A stretch of 36,616 nucleotides of DNA, from assembly GCA_937950315.1 (NCBI GenBank), contig CALFDU010000133.1, positions 1 to 36,616 of the forward strand, in the 5' to 3' direction. The notes under the pieces are model-generated. The model was not told the origin of the DNA. It was given only the letters and a program-made list of their open reading frames with translations, and did no database searches. Of this stretch, positions 36,174 to 36,616 are shown piece by piece. The stretch's first letter is position 1. Every line of letters starts with the position of its first letter. The DNA is from an uncultured Saprospiraceae bacterium. GTDB taxonomy: Bacteria > Bacteroidota > Bacteroidia > Chitinophagales > Saprospiraceae. The position numbers were made by a program, and so were the translations under genes.

Positions 36174-36616
36174 ATGATGATGAAAAATACAATTTTATTA
36201 TTTTTTGTGGTGGTGTTGGCTGCTTGCAAACCAGATGTTAGTTTTGAGATCAAACCTCTTGATAAGAAAAACAATACTTATTCGATTTCGATTGACAGTG
36301 ACTATGTTTCTCCTTTGTATGAAATCGAATTTAAATGTTTGAATACAAAGAATTTCTCACAGGATTCATTTGAACTTATTTCATATAAATTGATTGATAT
36401 TGAAAATCCTAGAAATTTATCTTTCAGCAAAAACAAAAAAGGATTTCAAATAAAACAAAACAAGCAAGTACTGCACAAGTTGGAATATCCAAAAAATGCC
36501 AAAAGCAAAAAAAATTCGATTACAAATTCAAAAAACAAATGCATTTCTCACTTCAATCAATTACTAAGAATTGAATACACATATGATGTTGACAATCAAT
36601 TAAGGAATAGATATGT
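36174..36616 (+). CDS. Lipoprotein gene, 3' truncated by the window edge
   Basis: Open from ATGATGATG at 36174-36182 to the window end (147 codons). Signal peptide NTILLFFVVVLAAC with a canonical lipobox (Cys18 if the first ATG is used), then a Lys/Asn-rich beta-like region (VSFEIKPLDKKNNTYSISI, LYEIEFKCLNTKNF). A TTAATTTG box at 36154-36161 is close to a -7 element. It may share an operon with the upstream envelope protein (36-nt gap). No family recognised. Confidence 0.6.
   Translation, partial: MMMKNTILLFFVVVLAACKPDVSFEIKPLDKKNNTYSISIDSDYVSPLYEIEFKCLNTKNFSQDSFELISYKLIDIENPRNLSFSKNKKGFQIKQNKQVLHKLEYPKNAKSKKNSITNSKNKCISHFNQLLRIEYTYDVDNQLRNRY

Overview
The window looks like a chromosomal segment of a Bacteroidota bacterium, most likely of the Saprospiria (Saprospiraceae/Lewinellaceae type). 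The support is low GC content, genes without Shine-Dalgarno sequences, start regions preceded in several places by the Bacteroidota -7 box TAnnTTTG, and several very large secreted proteins. Four of these end in a type IX secretion (T9SS) type A sorting domain (YPNP/NPNP ... GxY/IxL ... K). The taxonomic call is inference; no rRNA or tRNA gene was seen.

Layout. 1-2231 (-): 3'-truncated secreted serine endopeptidase of the lysyl-endopeptidase type. 2632-3960 (+): periplasmic metallo-beta-lactamase-fold hydrolase, then a small secreted-protein gene broken by a frameshift. 4117-7292 (+): tight unit of a multi-spanning membrane protein, a winged-helix regulator (4-nt overlap), CreD and a metallophosphoesterase. 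Two matching inverted repeats lie in front of its first and third genes and look like the regulator's operators. 7522-10307 (+): HtrA protease, THUMP-type RNA methyltransferase, small lipoprotein. 10352-14988: glycosyltransferase (-), class II Fic protein (+), and an EF-G paralogue (-) whose catalytic switch-II histidine is glutamine. 15341-18928 (+): 1195-residue M43 metalloprotease with SprB-like repeats and a T9SS tail.

19033-24822 (-): lipoprotein, SDR reductase/epimerase, and the housekeeping cluster carA-eno-divIC-sucD (read right to left). carA/eno overlap in TAATG and divIC/sucD are 2 nt apart, while a 15-bp inverted repeat and a promoter box separate eno from divIC. 24823-26542 is unusual non-coding-rich DNA: a 44-codon gene, a run of four hairpins ending in a textbook terminator, a secreted Ig-like protein gene, and a four-copy array of a 15-bp hairpin repeat with a compensatory change in one copy. 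26543-27544 (+): CBS-pair protein and SRPBCC protein.

27657-34107 (-): two near-identical T9SS-exported propeller-like proteins flank a T9SS-exported right-handed beta-helix protein. They are probably a recent duplication with possible gene conversion. 34444-36616 (+): a second, short M43 protease without a sorting domain, an envelope protein, and a truncated lipoprotein gene at the edge.

The overall theme is a core-metabolism and cell-division block embedded among envelope-stress, proteolysis and T9SS cell-surface genes. The best candidates for something undescribed are the one-component regulator/CreD unit with its paired operators, the hairpin repeat array plus the neighbouring structured region, and the histidine-less EF-G paralogue.
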